DNA from: Gnetum montanum
Lineage: Eukaryota; Streptophyta; Gnetopsida; Gnetales; Gnetaceae
Direction of reading: 5' to 3'
Length of the DNA stretch: 64,000 nt
Assembly (NCBI GenBank): GCA_015680685.1
Contig: MNCI01004704.1
Location: 123,176 to 187,175 of the forward strand
The notes under the pieces were generated by a model, which searched no databases, was not told the DNA's origin, and was given only the letters and a program-made list of their open reading frames with translations. The position numbers were made by a program, and so were the translations under genes. Positions 32,761 through 44,247 of this stretch are shown here, piece by piece. Each line of letters starts with the position of its first letter. Position 1 is the first letter of the stretch.

Positions 32761-35030
32761 GGAGGAGGCTCCTATGAAATGAAGGATCCTTCAAAACATC
32801 TTGGTCTTGCTCGTGGTCAAGGCTACCCTATTACTATTACTAAAAATTTGAACATATCTAAGAGTGCCTTTATTTTAACCTTCTTGCTCCATGAATTGTA
32901 AATAGTCTAGGAAACTTCTCCTAGACTAGTTAGTGCTAGTATATCCCATGGGTAGGGCATAATTAGAAACATTTCCTTCATGTTGATAAACCATTCTACA
33001 AACTATTTACATTTGATGTCAAATGTTCAGATAAGGATTTGTAGTTCTTAGTAGTAATTCATCCTTCTAGTTAGGTTCTTAGCTACTAATCTTTAATTTG
33101 TAAACTTGCTCTAAATAAATTTAAGCTTTGCATTAGCTACATCCAGCTTTTGTTTTTTCTCTTAGTGGATTTTCAACTTTACCTCATATAAGAGGTAGGT
33201 GTTGGCCACATACTTCTCTAGTTCAAATCTTAGCCTTCCCATTATCAACATTGTTAAGTTTACCTAAAAAAGGTTGGATAACTCCATGTATTCCATCATC
33301 TCTTCAATTTTCATCTTCTGCAGGTGGATTTCCACTTGATTGTAGGTATTAATACCATCAAAGATAGGTTGTTACACACCTACGTTTTGTTTTGAGTTAC
33401 TAAAGGGCTTCATTTACCTTTGCCTTTGTCAATTTAATTTCTTTTTATTAATTCCCTATAGCATCCTGACCTAGTTCCTGTAGTGGTTCTTCACTCTCTC
33501 ATATTTCAAGGCCTTATTCTTCTAGGAAACAATCTCAATGGTGGTCTTCTAATAAAGAACATGAATCTCCTCCATCAAGAGATTTCTATTTTCTATAGTC
33601 AACCTCCTCACTTTTTGGTTTACCTTGGCAAGCTATTCCTCTTGTTGACAAATGTATTCAACCATTTGGTCTTTTTGTTGTTTAGCATTACATAAGTGAT
33701 GATTCTCGTAGGTTAGCACAATATTTTCCTCAAGAACCTATTGAAGTTCATGGCAAAAAAATTCATCACTACTTCCAACAATAACACGTCAAAGATCGTA
33801 ATCTCTTTTGCATTCTCAACCTCCTAAAATCCTTTTGAAGCTACTAAAAAATTTCATCTCTCGTAAGCTTCAACTTGAGAATGGATGGGTTTGACAAGCA
33901 GGCTCAAAGTTCTACAATCCCAACTACTAACTATTGATTGTTAATAGTAGTCTCCTCAAGTTACATGTTGACAATAAATAACTTGCTCCTTATCTCTAGT
34001 AGCTATAACTATGTAGTTGAAATATCTTTTGGAAGATCAAAGATCTTTGGAATCAATGTTTTGGCTCCAAACAATTTTTCTAGCACTTCTTCATGTTATG
34101 CTACAATCATTCCCTTACTCTCTCCTACAAATTCTTGGACATTTACCATGGTAGAAACATTAGGAACAAATGTCACAGAAGCATTTAGGGCTTTTTTAAT
34201 TCTATCTAACACCACCTCTACTAAAGTTTCTTGGCCCTTGTATGGCATAACCAAGACTATGACTCATTTCCTTTTTTTGTGTATGCTAGAGAAAGCTACT
34301 ACATTCTCAAAGATTTTATGGAATGCTTATTCTAGAATGGACATTACAACTTCTTGGATACTAGGATTGGCACAAACAAGTGTATGCACCCTTTATGTGG
34401 AAAAGACTAGGGCTAGTTCATCCACTACTAGCTAATGATTATTGTGACCTTATTAAGATGACTCATGGTTGAATGGTGCATGGAAGATTCACCACCACCT
34501 CTAGATGCTTGTTTTTGCAACTATTATTTCCCAATATTTCTTAGATGCTTAGTAGCCACTAGCATTTTAAGAGTTATCTTCGGTATTGTAGGTGATAGAA
34601 GAAGTGATAACTCTTCTTCTTAAAGCTTAGTAGGGGCTTTGTCCTTCATCATAACCTAACATGAAGCAGTAGAAGTCTTGTGGATGACATCATTGACATA
34701 GTGGGCTAGGCCATTTCTTTTGTAAAGGTTTTTGATTTAGTATGAAAAGGAGAGTATCTTTCTATGCTTATAATTTTTCTTAAAATGTTTATTGATTTGT
34801 AGGAATATGATCTAGGTAAGGTTCACTAGGAATTTCTTGGTTAGAGTCATGCATGCCTTAGAAAAGAAGGTAGTCATCTTGCTTGGACTTACCATAGGAT
34901 TTAGGTGATAGGCTACAATCTTAAATTAGGCTTGCTCCACCTTGGTTAGGGCATTGTACTCCTTACAGTCCACTCCATTACACTATTAAACCCATTCTTC
35001 CTATAGTGGTTCCTAAAAGGATTTTTATGG
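32760..35030 (-). pseudogene. Accessory ORF of element C between integrase and LTR
   Basis: The minus-strand reading keeps coding character across about 2.2 kb despite stops. The first part (about 34970-34440) gives CKEYNALTKVEQA, VAYHLNPMVSPSKMTTFFSK and NLYKRNGLAHYVNDVIHKTS, then Ser-rich text. The next segment gives KKALNASVTFVPNVSTMVNV and KLFGAKTLIPKIFDLPKD (about 34250-34030). A long coiled-coil-like end (VRRLTIENRNLLMEEIHVLY; RLRFELEKYVANTYLL) runs to about 33100. The architecture, an N-terminal domain plus C-terminal coiled coil, recalls the accessory ORF at 24-2879, but this one is on the same strand as pol. E1 and D have no such region. I cannot name a domain with confidence. Confidence 0.5.
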
Positions 35031-36654
35031 TTGTTCCTTTATTTTTGACCTTTCAACTATTTGATTATGTTAAGTCTAGTGGTCAAAAGTTAAAATTTTA
35101 TTATTAAGTTCTTATTTTATGATCCCAAGGATATGAGAATATTTTATTATTATTTTATTTCTACTTCAAGGAAAGTTGAATATTGGTATTAATTCTTAGG
35201 ATTATTATTTTAATACCTAATCTACAGGATGTTAGAAAAATTTTAAAAAACTTTTCTATCAAAGCCTTATGTTTAATGCCCCCACAACATAAAGTATACC
35301 TCTAGAAGTTTAAGGATCAAAAAATACATAAAAAATATAAGCGGTGAGGAAGTTATAGCTCTTAGAAGGTTCTAAGCTCTAAAAAATTGCAAAAACTCCC
35401 CTTGCATTTGAAGAAAAATATGAAAAATGATCTAAGTATCTTACATATTTATAGTATTGTTGCATTGCATTGACAAGAATGTGTCGATATAATTATTCCT
35501 AAAATTTTTTCAACTTAAATTCTAGGAGATTTTGGAAGAGTTTGAGTCTAAAATAAGAGCTAGAAAGCTAGCAAACTAAGGTAACAACATCTTATGAGGT
35601 TCTAGTTTAGGAATTGAAGCAAGTTAAGCAAATGGAGTGAGTAATTAAGAGATGCTTCTTAAGCCAAATTAGCACAATTGATGATATAGTTATCAAGGTT
35701 TCTTAAATCAAAATGAGACCATAGGTTATGATGTTTAAACTAAAGGAAGTAAAAAGTTATGTATGTGGGTCCTTCCCAAAGCAAGCTTATGCCTAAAAAT
35801 GCCCTTGCATAATTCTATCACATGGAGTTTGTAGACACCTTTGAGGATGAATGGTGATTTAGATTAAACACTAAATGCTTGGAAGAGATTATTTTAGCAT
35901 TATGCAATCTATAAAATAAAAACTAATAGATGGCCATGGTATTTGATAGTGAGCTAAGAAAATAGAGTACTAGAATGTTGGAACAAGAGATTTTAAGAGA
36001 GAAAAAACTAGATCATAGCTACAAGAGATCCATTTATTGAATGCATAATTAGAATGATCCTAATACCAGTCCATTCTGAGTCTATACCAAGTCAATATTA
36101 TTTCTAGTGGCCTAGCATTGATGTGTTCCTTCTCTCCTACCATCATGAGTTGACAAAAATCATAGAGAACAATCATCACTCTAAGAAAAGAAGGAAAGAG
36201 AAGAAGGAAGTAGTTAGAGATTATTTAGGAAGAAATTTCAACCTTACTTAGAGGGGTACCTTCAGGCATGGGTAACATATTTTTCCAATCCCATAACTAA
36301 TGCTTGCATCCCAAGATATCTTTAGAGATGTGTGTTTTTATTTACATTTTTTTCTTTTTTCTTTTTCTTTGGAAATGGGAACCACATATTACAAAGACAT
36401 ATTTCCTTTTATGGCTTATAGAAAAAGTGATGATATGTTCCATGAGGATCCATAGAACTTAGAAGGGAAGTCAAGAAGAGAACTCAACAAATCCCCTTCA
36501 GGTTACACCCTTTCCATTTCTCCTTGGTCCTTTCCCAATTCGTTGAATAATGAGATCACATGTTGTTTTTTAGTTTTCATGTGAAAGAACCATCACACTG
36601 CCACAATACAAATCTCTATATGAGATACATGGAATGAATGAATGTCATAAGCTT
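35031..36654 (-). other. C 3' noncoding region
   Basis: No gene supported. Contains the conserved block (GTGGGTCCTTCCCAAAGCAAG at about 35765-35850, with a small insertion), the CCTTCAGGCATGGGTAACAT motif near 36260, a T-rich tract at about 36345-36370 and the TTACACCCTTTCC block near 36505. Confidence 0.6.
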
Positions 36655-37330
36655 ACTACCTAATATTGTTGCATTAATTTATGAAAGCTAGCACCTGTAA
36701 AATGGGTTTCATTATCAAAAATTAGTACCCTAGGCACACCAAACCTAATTACCACTTATTGCTAAACAAACAAACTACAGTGGAAGAAGTACAGTTAGTA
36801 ACAAATGCAGATTCAGTTCATTTGATATAATAGTCAACAATAATAATAATGCAAAACTTCCCATTGGACATGGAACTAATGGATCCTATGAAATCAATTC
36901 CCCAAAGGTCAAAAGCCAACAATTGTTGGATCCACTATTGGAGCCCTTCCATCCTAGTTATCATTCCTTCATCTCATTGATGTTGTTCACATGAATGAAT
37001 GAAATGGTGGGCATCCTTGAAGATCATAGGTCAAAAATATACTACCATTAGGACTTTTATGGTTGTTCTTCTTTCTATATAGTGGTCCCTACAAGGACCA
37101 TCATGAGCATCCTAGAGAAGTCTTAGTTTATCTCTATCAAGTACATACCATCATATCAGGTTATCAATGTAAATTTTGTATAGGTTTCCCTCTATCTCTA
37201 GGTAGTGTTTAACCTAGTGGAGGAGCTATTGCTTTCTCCTATAGTCTCATTATGTAGAAATATCCTATGTGAGTAGATAAGAGAGGAATTCATCATACCA
37301 ATGTGTAACCTTTAATGCTTGAACTTCAGT
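36655..37330 (-). pseudogene. C integrase, C-terminal part missing
   Basis: The plus-strand text from 36690 to 37170 is collinear with E1 13220-12940 (antisense of the IDFMGPI ... DNG core). The match ends near 36655, inside the core just after the position of KLMQRLG in E1, and 3' noncoding sequence follows directly. The GQAE segment and C-terminal domain are absent, implying a deletion of about 0.7 kb relative to E1. Confidence 0.68.
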
Positions 37331-37369
37331 TCCCTTAGCAAAGAGAAGCTTGTCTAGAAATTAATCAAA

Positions 37370-37800
37370 TAAGGGCTCTTCATCAACCTTATTATCCCAT
37401 CTTAACTAAGATAGATAGTCAACAACTACATTTTCAATTCTCATTCTATCCACCATTGTTAGATCAAAGTCCTACAAGATCACCAACCACTGTATAATAT
37501 GAGGGTTCACTACTACGTTATTCATTAGAAAGTGAATTACATTATGATCAATGTGCACAAAAGTGGAATATTTAAGTGCATAATGCCTAAATTTATCAAG
37601 GACATACACCACCACTATCAGTTCCTTTTCTATCATAGTGTAATTAAGCTATGCTCCCATAATACTTCTATTTGCACAATGGATGTAGCATGGATGTTTT
37701 TGATCATCCATTTGTATAAGAACTGCTCTCAATGCATAGTTAGATGCATTTATCATGATATTAAAAGGTTTAGACCAACTAGGGACACATAGAATTGGTT
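37370..37800 (-). pseudogene. C RNase H domain
   Basis: Element sense PFNIMINASNYALRA shows the first catalytic Asp replaced by Asn. The region continues in E1 order through the IEKEL and D-x-N segments (antisense of 37620-37530) to the V-x-DYLS-like end near 37400. Multiple stops. Confidence 0.7.
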
Positions 37801-37849
37801 TTTCCATGAGTTTCTACTTTAAGTCCTAGAATGCTTGCTCACACTTCTT

Positions 37850-38960
37850 ATCCCATTCAAATGTTGCATCCTTCTTAGTAAGCTCAACTAACAACTTGGT
37901 GATCTTGGAGAATTTTTTAATAAAACATTTATACTAATTGGTATGTCCAAGGAATGACCTCACATCTTTGGCTAAGGCTAAATGGTAATTCCTTGAAAAA
38001 ACCTTATCTTTCTAGGATTCATCTCAATTTCTTTTTCTAAAATTCGATGTCCCAAGATAGTGCCCTCTTAGACCATCAAATGGCTCATCTACTAGTTGAG
38101 TTGTAGGCTCATTTTCATATATTAATTTAGTACCTACTCTAGGTAGTCTAGTAATTATTTGAAATCAACACCAATGATGGAGAAGCCATTCATAAATACT
38201 TTTACACCACTACCAGTTTGTTGTTGAAAGATATTAAGAACTAGGCATTGGAACCTTGAAAAAACCTTATCTTTCTAGGATTCATCTCAATTTCTTTTTC
38301 TAAAATTCGATGTCCCAAGATAGTGCCCTCTTAGACCATCAAATGGCTCATCTACTAGTTGAGTTGTAGGCTCATTTTCATATATTAATTTAGTACCTAC
38401 TCTAGGTAGTCTAATAATTATTTGAAATCAACACCAATGATGGAGAAGCCATTCATAAATACTTTTACACCACTACCAGTTTGTTGTTGAAAGATATTAA
38501 GAACTAGGCATTGGAAGGTTGCATGAGCATTACACAGGTGAAATGGCATCTTTTTATATGCAAAAGTCCTCCAAGGACTAGTGAACATTATTTTAGCATA
38601 GTCTTCTAGAGTAATTTAGATTTGATTGTATCCACTATAACCATCTTAAAAACTGTAGTAGTTATACCCTGCGATAGTGTCCAACACTTGGTCCACAAAT
38701 GGTAATGGAAAATAGTCTTTGAACATGGCCATGATCAACAATTTGAAATCTATATAGACTCTCTATTACTGATCTTTCTTTGATACAATTACAAGTGGCT
38801 TATCCATTTTCTCTTTATCATTTGATAAATGAACCCAGCTTTGAGAAGTTTCTTAACTTTCTTTTTAATAACTTGTTTTAGCTTTCGATTCAATGTTCTT
38901 TATTGCTACCTCTTGGGTTTGATAGTAGAATTTGTGTAGATCAAATGTTGGCATATGTAT
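37850..38960 (-). pseudogene. C reverse transcriptase with an internal tandem duplication
   Basis: Collinear with E1 RT. The active-site loop in element sense reads GSGVKVFMNGFS, so both Asp of FxDD are altered. A 263-bp tandem duplication (37991-38253 and 38254-38516) repeats this loop, so the relic contains it twice. Many stops. Confidence 0.75.
37991..38516. repeat. 263-bp tandem duplication differing at one base
   Basis: Copies 37991-38253 and 38254-38516 both run CCTTGAAAAAACCTTATC ... ACTAGGCATTGGAA. The only difference I find is G at 38151 against A at 38414. The copies are far more alike than any two elements in this window. Confidence 0.93.
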
Positions 38961-38999
38961 GGATCTATTTTGGTTATCTCATCATATAACTACATAAAA

Positions 39000-39955
39000 G
39001 TTGTTGGGCATTTATTGACTACTTTCAACAACTTCCTATTTTATTCTTTGGTAAGTTGAGTACGTATAATTACTGATTTACCATTATTTAGGAACACATA
39101 TTTTAGAGATTTTGATAATGTTTTTAGTTCTAAGGGCTCCAGTCTGGAAGTTTTAGGGACTTCCAAATCTCCCTAATCTATCTCTAATTCTTTTCTAGTC
39201 TTCGCTTTAGAGAGTTGGCTCTGGATCTACTCCATCTCATCCATCTTGTTTATATATGCACTTCTGAGGCTCTTGGTTGATTCCATTCACATTGTAGAAT
39301 TGAAATAGTTGTTTGTGATCAGCCACTAGATGCCTTCCTATTTTGTGATTACTACATACAAGTACCATTAAATACTAGTTCTTTCAATACACATCTTACA
39401 TGTTGTAATAGATGTGCTCTTGATTATCCATATTCTTTGCATGCAATTACATCTTGTGTCATTTTATATGATACATATAGTCCTTTTCTTCTCTATCTTG
39501 CCAAATTTATTTTCCTTGGAGATTTCCAAAGAGACATCTCTGATTCCTTACTTGGCATCAATTTCACTTAGCCACACTCTTCCCATAATGATTAGAAAGT
39601 CCTCTTTACAATTTTCCACATAAATTACAAGTAAATTTGATGGATATGACCATCCACAAATAGTGGTCATAGTATCCTCTATGAATCCAAACAAGATAGT
39701 AATGGATTGGTCTAGAAGATATAACCTAATATTACATTTCTTAAGTGAAGACAGGTTTCATGTCTTGTACATCTCTTAGGAAATTAAGTTTACGTTGGTA
39801 CCTAGATTTAACAAAGCTTTGCAAGAATCATTTCTTACAATCTACAAATAAATTAGAGGCTTCTATGTTATCTTTCTCCAATCTATAACTATATGAGGTA
39901 ACATGACAATTTGTACATGTTAGGATTTTTTTTTTGAAGATAGGTTGATAGATAT
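39000..39955 (-). pseudogene. C linker and aspartic protease
   Basis: Element-sense CKALLNLGTNVNLI (about 39790-39830) aligns with KALLDSGSGVNLI, with Asp changed to Asn and Ser to Leu. The downstream landmark (antisense of about 39560-39600) corresponds to IIMGRAWLS. The linker to RT matches the KKERLLKVVNKW segment in order but is diverged. Confidence 0.62.
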
Positions 39956-40500
39956 TCCTTGGGTAGTTTGAGAGGAATCCATAGTTACAGTTGCATGTGA
40001 TGGCTTGGATAGACTGTTAAGTTTGAATATTAGTCTTTTCTAAGATCGATGCTCAAAACTACTTGAGTTGTTATCCACCTGTAAGTTTACTACTCTTATG
40101 GAATTACATTGTTAAGGCTATAGAGGTATTTCTCCTTGCATAGGTGGTGCAGGTAACAAGGGAGTGGAGGCTTAAGGTGCATGGTGCTGCTATGGGTAAT
40201 GAGGAGCATATGTGGAAGAGGATTCAATGCATGAAGTTGTAGATAAATGATGTTTAGAGACTAATAGGTAATAATATTACAAGGAAGTGTGGGTTGTAGA
40301 TCCATTTGATGATACATGCTATTGGAAATTGTAACCATATGAATTCGGTTGGCCATAAGGATATTGTTGTCTTGGTAATGACATCTCTCACAACTGTGGG
40401 TTTTTCCATTAATCATAATAATTTTGAGACTAAGGTGAAATTCCACTTGGGTAGTACTATTGCTTGTGAAACTATTGTTAATAATTACCTTGAGGATAAG
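39956..40500 (-). pseudogene. C Gag, C-terminal part
   Basis: Antisense text resembles the Pro/Gln-rich end of E1 gag (region 16390-16060), including the plus-sense GGTAATGACATCTC(T)CACA and TTCCACTTGGGTAGTA segments. It stops at 40500 in the sequence ATAAG, where A2 is inserted, and resumes at 42756. Confidence 0.65.
40496..40500. repeat. Target-site duplication ATAAG (left copy, A2)
   Basis: Matches 42756-42760, directly after the terminal TCATCA of A2; gag of C continues across the joint as GAGG-ATAAG-GCAACC. Confidence 0.88.
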
Positions 40501-41372
40501 TGATGAGTAGCAAGGTACCCCTACACTCAACCATATGAAACGAGCGTAGCACGTGCGATCCGGTCGAACTCCACAGACTAAATGCCTAAATGCCGCAAGG
40601 AATACTTGGGGTTAATTAATCGTTGTCTTCCTAGACTTACTTGTTGTTGTCATGGTGTATGGTTAAGTAAGTTCGAGGTATATGATTTTTTTGGTATTTT
40701 CTAGTTTATCTCCTATGCTAAACGGTGAAGGGTTGAGAGACTAAAACTAATTCTAACTACAGTACTAAGTCCTAGTGTCAGCATCCATTCCCACTTGCCA
40801 TACACACCCTGAACTGTGCAACTGTGGCTACCAAACGCTAATCGTTACTGGGATTACCACACGTAATGCACGTGCTCAAAGCAGTCGTACTGAGGCACCT
40901 AACTAGCCTAAGTGTGACAAGCAGCCGATTTCTTGACTAGTCGTACACATTCGTAGATGCTCGTAATCAAGTCATACTTGTCCCACGTTCTAGGAGGTAA
41001 GGGTGAGAGAATCTAATCGCGATGAGTAGCCGATNNNNNNNNNNNNNNNNNNNNNNNNNNNNNNNNNNNNNNNNNNNNNNNNNNNNNNNNNNNNNNNNNN
41101 NNNNNNNNNNNNNNNNNNNNNNNNNNNNNNNNNNNNNNNNNNNNNNNNNNNNTGGGCACATGGAAAATATTCTATCTCTAGGGTGATCAATCCACCAGAG
41201 CTTCGCTACTTTATGCCTATGATTAGAAATGAGGGGAGTGCCACCTCTTATTTATAGATTTGGCGGTGGACCGCGATATCGCATACACCATATCGTAGGG
41301 AACGATGCGATATCGCGTACACGATATCGCAGGGGATGCGATATCGTGGCTTGTGCAATTCGCGTCTCATCA
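40501..41372 (-). repeat. A2 3' LTR containing an assembly gap
   Basis: TGATGAGTAGCAAGG ... CGCGTCTCATCA. Element-sense TATAAATA at plus coordinates 41249-41256. U3 palindromes ATGCGATATCGCGTACACG and relatives at 41270-41350. It includes one copy of the stem-forming repeat (about 40917-40980) seen three times in E. Confidence 0.9.
41035..41152. other. Assembly gap (118 N)
   Basis: All N. It begins in the second copy of the AGCAGCCGATTCCTTG-type repeat and ends just before TGGGCACATGG, so unresolved repeat copies are the likely cause. Confidence 0.97.
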
Positions 41373-42715
41373 TACCCCCATGACTAAATGAAAACTCGTC
41401 CTCGAGTTCCTTACAATAATATCATGTAGGTATGGAATTATTGAGGGGAATGGAACTAATGGAATGACATGTGAACGGTTCATTATTACAAGACTTAACA
41501 AGACTGGTGTTCATGACAACAAGGGTGAACACCTTATTACAATGACATCAGGCCACAGTTGGCAACTGAGAGAAAAGAGGAGAGAGAAGAGAAGAGAAGA
41601 AGAGAGAAGAGTCTTGCTGCTGCCAACGCTTAGATTGCGCCTTCCGTTATCCATCCGTAAGCACAACATCAATCGGGCTCCTTGCATAGCTGCTTCAACG
41701 CTGCTCCATTCCAAGTGCTTGCTCCAGATCCATTCTGTTATTGTATGATTTCCATCTGCACACACAACACAATCATATATTAACAAGGGTAATTGAATCA
41801 TTAAGTAATTAATACCTTGCTTCAGTGTAAGTCCATTGGCTAGGTTGTGGTATGGCTGATATGGACCTGGGAAGATGTAGATGATGGCTACCGAAGGTGT
41901 AGTGGTTAGGAAGAAAAATGAAAAAAATTCGGGGCTTAGGAGAAAATCGAAAAAAGTGGGCCCCGTACCCCCATGACTAATCACGAACCTCCAGTAGCGT
42001 TAGAATGGAGAAAGAAAAGGAGTAAGAAAGATAGGTAAAAAGGGAAAACTATGGCATCAATGAAGTGGATGGCAAGATGGAAATGAACAAAACTAAAATT
42101 AATTGCAAAATGTTAAGGAAAAGAAGTTAACTAATGCTCCAAATAGGAATGTCAGTGGGTCCTCCCCAAAGTAGGCTCATGCCGTTAATGCCCTGACAAA
42201 CCCACATTCAAAGAGTCCGTAGGCTCTGGGAATGTCTTTTAAAACAAGAATTAAATTCTTAACCGCAAGAATTTACCGAAAAGAAAATAGTGCATCAACC
42301 AAAATATATACACTAATGATACAACTGGTAATGAGGTGAAGAATGGGGAGAAGGATGAAGAGAAGAGAAATGGAATGGAATCCCAAGAACAAGGTGGTGT
42401 ACAGCCCCTTGTGTGTTTTATGATTAGTGGAACTTGGCAAGTCTCATTCCAACTCCGGGCTCAAACCAACCACTTCCAGTGACTTCGCATCAATGCATTT
42501 GGTTAAACCATCCACATGGATAACGAGGATGCATCTTCAAAGGGCCACCATCATTCCGATAAAACAAAAGAGACAATGGGAAGTGAGAAGGGCCTTAGTT
42601 AGAGGGAACACTTTGGTTCCATAACCAGAACTTGTAGCCCAAAGTTATTCCATCTAAGGGGTGTGCTTTGAATCCTCACTTTGGTTTTTTTTTTCTGTTT
42701 TGTGTTTTTATGCAT
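41373..42715 (-). other. A2 3' noncoding cassette
   Basis: Contains the PPT (41373-41390), a pyrimidine-rich tract ending in CAG at 41566 (sense), the 60-bp intron-like unit (41756-41815), the internal PPT copy (41967-41980), the conserved block (42141-42235) and the AACCAGAACTTGTAGCCC segment. Both strands carry medium ORFs (41464-41748 plus; 41984-41511 minus) of unknown meaning. Confidence 0.75.
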
Positions 42716-42755
42716 GGGATGCGAGATCGTGGCTTGTGCAATTCGCGTCTCATCA

Positions 42756-43281
42756 ATAAGGCAACCTCTTGGATGGTTGTCTCTTAATAAGCCTTAGATT
42801 CATGACATAAATCCTAGATTCTTACAAGTATGAAAAAATTGGATAACATTCCTTGGGATAGTCATACTACCATATGCCACACTCTTCATTGTTTGTATTA
42901 GAATCTACAACCTCATCTACTCTTGTAGCCTTATCTTTCTATCAATAATAGTCCTTCACTGTGTCCTTCTTCCTTTTCTTATCCTTATCCCTATTCCTCT
43001 GTTCTGTTGTCTCCTCTACCATTTTATGTGTTGTTTAGAACTTCTCATCCAAAGAGATCCACATCTTATCTATCTTGGCTAATATTTCTATGACAAATTT
43101 GTGAATTGGTAAGGTCTTTCTTTGCACAAACTCCTCTATCGTTATTTCCTCCTCTTGATCATATACACATACCTCTTTTTTATGAATGGAGATATCTTTG
43201 TTGTACTCTTTTATACTTTCTATCTTTTTCAACTCTTCTTCTTCCTTTGCTATCTACTCAATAAGCCTTTAGATTCAATGG
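42756..43281 (-). pseudogene. C Gag, middle part
   Basis: Lies between the A2 and B insertions. Element-sense text includes MKKIESIKEYNKDISIHKKE and FVQRKTLPIHKFVIEILAKI (43232-43035), equivalent to the NRKTLPLQKL segment of E1. The knuckle region (about 42870) is decayed. Confidence 0.75.
43277..43281. repeat. Target-site duplication AATGG (left copy, B)
   Basis: Repeated at 59507-59511 directly after the B 3' LTR; the gag text of C resumes there. Confidence 0.9.
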
Positions 43282-44129
43282 TGATGAGTCACCAAATAAG
43301 CAACCCAATATCAGATCCCCAATATCATATATGCGATATTAGCATTGGATCCCCAATATTGGGCATGCAATGTCAAAGCTTGTCTCATTATCTATAAATA
43401 AGAGACAGGGGCACTTGGTTTTGGGGAGTAGTTTTTCAATCCCTTAACTGAACTCTTGCAGTTTTTCTCTTCCAGAGTTAGAATTATTTCTGAGTGCTTA
43501 CAGTAGGATTCATAGAGTGAACAGATCTTTATTCGAGCATTGTGCACCTAAGCATACCTTGTGTCTGGAAATAAAGATAAACTTTGTGATAAATCTTGCA
43601 ACATTCAAAATAGCTTAATTATTGAATTTAATGCTATTTACTATTATTTGATGCTTTCATTAGTTAATCAATGTTATTTCTATAGAATTATTAATTATCA
43701 ATGAATTAGCACACTCAGCACAACCACTTTGAGCATACGTGGAACACTTGGTACCCTAGTAATGACTAGCGTTTGGTAATCCCAGTAGTGTTACACTGGT
43801 TCAGGATGTGTCCAAAGAGTGGGAACAGATGCTAGTGTTAGGATTTGATTAACATTAGAGTTACAAAAACCCATTAGTTAACTAAATCTTTTCATTTCAC
43901 ACACTTAGGAGACCAAGATAGAAAATATCAAAAACATAAAAAATCATATACCTCAAGTTTACTTAACCATATAATTGTGCCTTACAAGTAACCTTGGGAA
44001 GATAATGACTGTGTAACTCATCCTTGTTTTGTATGGATGTATAAGTACTTAATCCTTAGAGTTCGATCGAATCACGCATGAATGCTTGTATTCGTATGGT
44101 TGAGTGTAGGGGTACCTTGCTTCTCATCA
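43282..44129 (+). repeat. B 5' LTR (848 bp)
   Basis: TGATGAGTCACCAAATAAGC ... CTTGCTTCTCATCA. TATAAATA at 43393-43400. U3 has decayed palindromes such as CCAATATTGG and ATATGCGATATT. Confidence 0.93.
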
Positions 44130-44148
44130 TTGGCACTGTTGCTCAGGA
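44130..44148 (+). promoter_or_regulatory. B primer-binding site
   Basis: TTGGCACTGTTGCTCAGGA, a decayed tRNA-Asp-type PBS directly after the LTR end TCATCA. Confidence 0.82.
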
Positions 44149-44247
44149 TTTTGTTGTTCTAAGAAATCCTTTCATCTTTGGAATGAACCCTTAAGGTTAA
44201 CTATCCTATAATCACTGGAAAAGAGTACCACACACTGAGAATCAATC

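Larger units (their letters stand above)
40501..42755 (-). mobile_element. A2: internally deleted gypsy element nested in C
   Basis: A full left LTR (40501-41372), the 3' noncoding cassette (41373-42715), then only the last 40 bp or so of the other LTR (42716-42755), flanked by ATAAG duplications. All coding sequence, the PBS and most of the 5' LTR are missing. The junction lies in GGG (42716-42718), shared by the internal text (GTTTTTATGCATGGG) and the LTR text (GGGGATGCGA). Its LTR belongs to the same subfamily as E. Confidence 0.88.

Noticed and set aside
33938-34435. 165-codon plus-strand ORF
   Set aside because: It is a shadow of the minus-strand accessory ORF of C, whose reading gives better protein-like text with consistent neighbours.
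41511-41984. 157-codon minus ORF with a Leu/Phe/Ser-rich end, resembling an env-like protein
   Set aside because: The hydrophobic end is the translated pyrimidine tract and the rest is not conserved in frame in D or E1; kept only as part of the cassette.
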